A stretch of 64,000 bases of DNA from the NCBI RefSeq assembly GCF_000526395.1, contig NZ_JAFZ01000001.1:372001-436000 (forward strand), in the 5' to 3' direction. Positions 63,139-64,000 of this stretch are shown here, in pieces. How positions within the stretch are numbered: position 1 is the stretch's first letter; each line of letters opens with the position of its first letter. A program made the translations under genes and the position numbers. The notes beneath the pieces were generated by a model. The model was not told the DNA's origin, did no database searches, and saw nothing but the letters and a program-made list of their open reading frames with translations. The DNA is from Aminobacterium mobile DSM 12262. Lineage in GTDB: Bacteria > Synergistota > Synergistia > Synergistales > Aminobacteriaceae.

Positions 63139-64000
63139 TTATCGTTGGGTAACAGGCGTAAGCTTGTACTCTTTGGCAAAATCTTCAAGCATGGCAAATG
63201 TAGCATCGTCAAGCTCTACACCTTCCTGAAGAGAGGTGCGCCGTCGTGCCGCTTCTTTTTGTCCGTGAGTATAAATTTGTTTTTCTCCAGGGAGAGGGGT
63301 GCTGTTCCGAAGAGCTCTTAGAATGTCTCCCACGTAGGTTTTGATGGGCTCGGGATCTCCGAAGAGATCAAGACGGAAAGCCGAGAAGAAGTGTCCAACA
63401 TTGGCATCGGGCTTTATGAAAATGTCTCGGGTCCAACTTCCCATAGAGAGGGGCGCACAAAGCAGTTCTACCAGAAGTCCGAGGCCATATCCCTTATGCC
63501 CGCCCATTTCTTCTGTGGAGCCACCTAAATATATCTGCCCACCTAAAGGGGTGGCTGGATCAGCGAGAAGTTTGTTTGCTTCCTTGGCGCAGGTGATAGG
63601 TCGTCCTTCTTCATCAAGAATCCATCCCTCTGGGAGGTCTTTATTTCTATGTTTATAGACTGATATCTTCCCTCGGGCTGCAGTAGTGGTAGCCATATCT
63701 AGAAGGAATGGGTCTTCTTCATCAGATGGAATTGCAACTGCGATGGGGTTTGTGCCAAGCATACGCTGCCGTCCGAGAGCAGGTACCGAGCAACGGATGG
63801 TGTTTGTAAAAGCTCCTCCTACAAAACCTTCTTTTGCGGCTTGTTCTGCCCAAAGACCGGCCATGCCGAAGTGATTGGAATTACGAACGGCTACGTAACA
63901 AGTTCCATTTTTACGAGTTTTTTCGAGACATATATCCATGGCAAATTTGGAAATATGAGAGCCTATACCGTAATGACCGTCAATAACAGCGGAAATAGGA
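63139..64000 (-). CDS. Ldh_2-family (malate/L-lactate/ureidoglycolate) dehydrogenase, partial
   Basis: The open frame continues past the right edge of the window, so the N-terminus is missing. About 287 residues are visible. Motifs VAVRNSNHFGMAGLWAEQA (with the catalytic His), LGTNPIAVAIP, LLDMATTTAARGKI and GGHKGYGLGLLVELLCAPLS identify the NAD(P)-dependent Ldh_2 family, whose members reduce or oxidise 2-hydroxy acids, ureidoglycolate or diketogulonate. The ATG inside the frame at 63939 is not the start, since conserved family sequence (IDGHYGIGSHISKFA) precedes it. Its neighbour aldolase suggests sugar-acid or hydroxy-oxo-acid metabolism. Confidence 0.83.
   Translation of the reverse strand, partial: PISAVIDGHYGIGSHISKFAMDICLEKTRKNGTCYVAVRNSNHFGMAGLWAEQAAKEGFVGGAFTNTIRCSVPALGRQRMLGTNPIAVAIPSDEEDPFLLDMATTTAARGKISVYKHRNKDLPEGWILDEEGRPITCAKEANKLLADPATPLGGQIYLGGSTEEMGGHKGYGLGLLVELLCAPLSMGSWTRDIFIKPDANVGHFFSAFRLDLFGDPEPIKTYVGDILRALRNSTPLPGEKQIYTHGQKEAARRRTSLQEGVELDDATFAMLEDFAKEYKLTPVTQR

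Overview
The window looks like a chromosomal segment of a Gram-negative, amino-acid-fermenting anaerobe, most probably a member of the Synergistota (Aminobacterium-like). This is an inference from gene content: surface-polysaccharide genes of a diderm, many periplasmic binding proteins, two TRAP systems, branched-chain-type and methionine ABC transporters, opine-type dehydrogenase genes, moderate G+C and frequent TTG/GTG starts. No rRNA, tRNA, CRISPR array, insertion sequence or phage gene was seen.

Region 1 (1-17.9 kb) is a surface-glycan locus. Almost all of it is on the minus strand, running from a Wzz-type chain-length protein at the right, through a WbpP-type epimerase and the PglF-PglE-PglC-PglD set that makes and loads N,N'-diacetylbacillosamine, to glycosyltransferases and a WbpA/WbpB/acyltransferase/2-epimerase set for an acetamido-uronic acid. 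A glucuronyl C5-epimerase-like gene, a Wzy-type polymerase and a plus-strand Wzx flippase lie at the left end.

Region 2 (18-25.1 kb) is a putative opine uptake and breakdown operon (TAXI-type TRAP transporter, DUF1850 protein, opine dehydrogenase, ornithine cyclodeaminase-like protein) with a divergent RpiR regulator. Region 3 (25.1-34.1 kb) holds an HD-phosphohydrolase/YwgA-like pair, a Pho-box-controlled alkaline phosphatase, YibE/F, a GGT-family protein, a metallophosphoesterase and an aspartate racemase. Region 4 (34.2-39.8 kb) is a Liv-type ABC operon ending in an amidase, probably an amide or amino-acid-amide system.

Region 5 (40-43.6 kb) has folT under a tetrahydrofolate riboswitch whose switching helices can be read in the sequence, then a chemoreceptor with a dCache amino-acid-binding motif and a diverged 66/67-bp tandem repeat. 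Region 6 (43.6-50.4 kb) is the complete pstSCAB-phoU-phoB-phoR operon with an 11-bp-periodic Pho box. Region 7 (50.8-59 kb) is a sugar-acid operon (UxaA, TRAP DctPQM, IclR, KDPG aldolase, KDG kinase, DgoD). Region 8 (59-62 kb) is metNIQ, preceded by what appears to be a methionine-rich leader peptide and transcription attenuator, the most striking regulatory find here. The window ends with a KDPG aldolase-VOC fusion and a partial Ldh_2-family dehydrogenase.

A recurring design is visible: four operons whose binding-protein gene comes first (TAXI, Liv, Pst, DctP) each have a strong hairpin just after that gene, which fits higher expression of the binding protein than of the permease.
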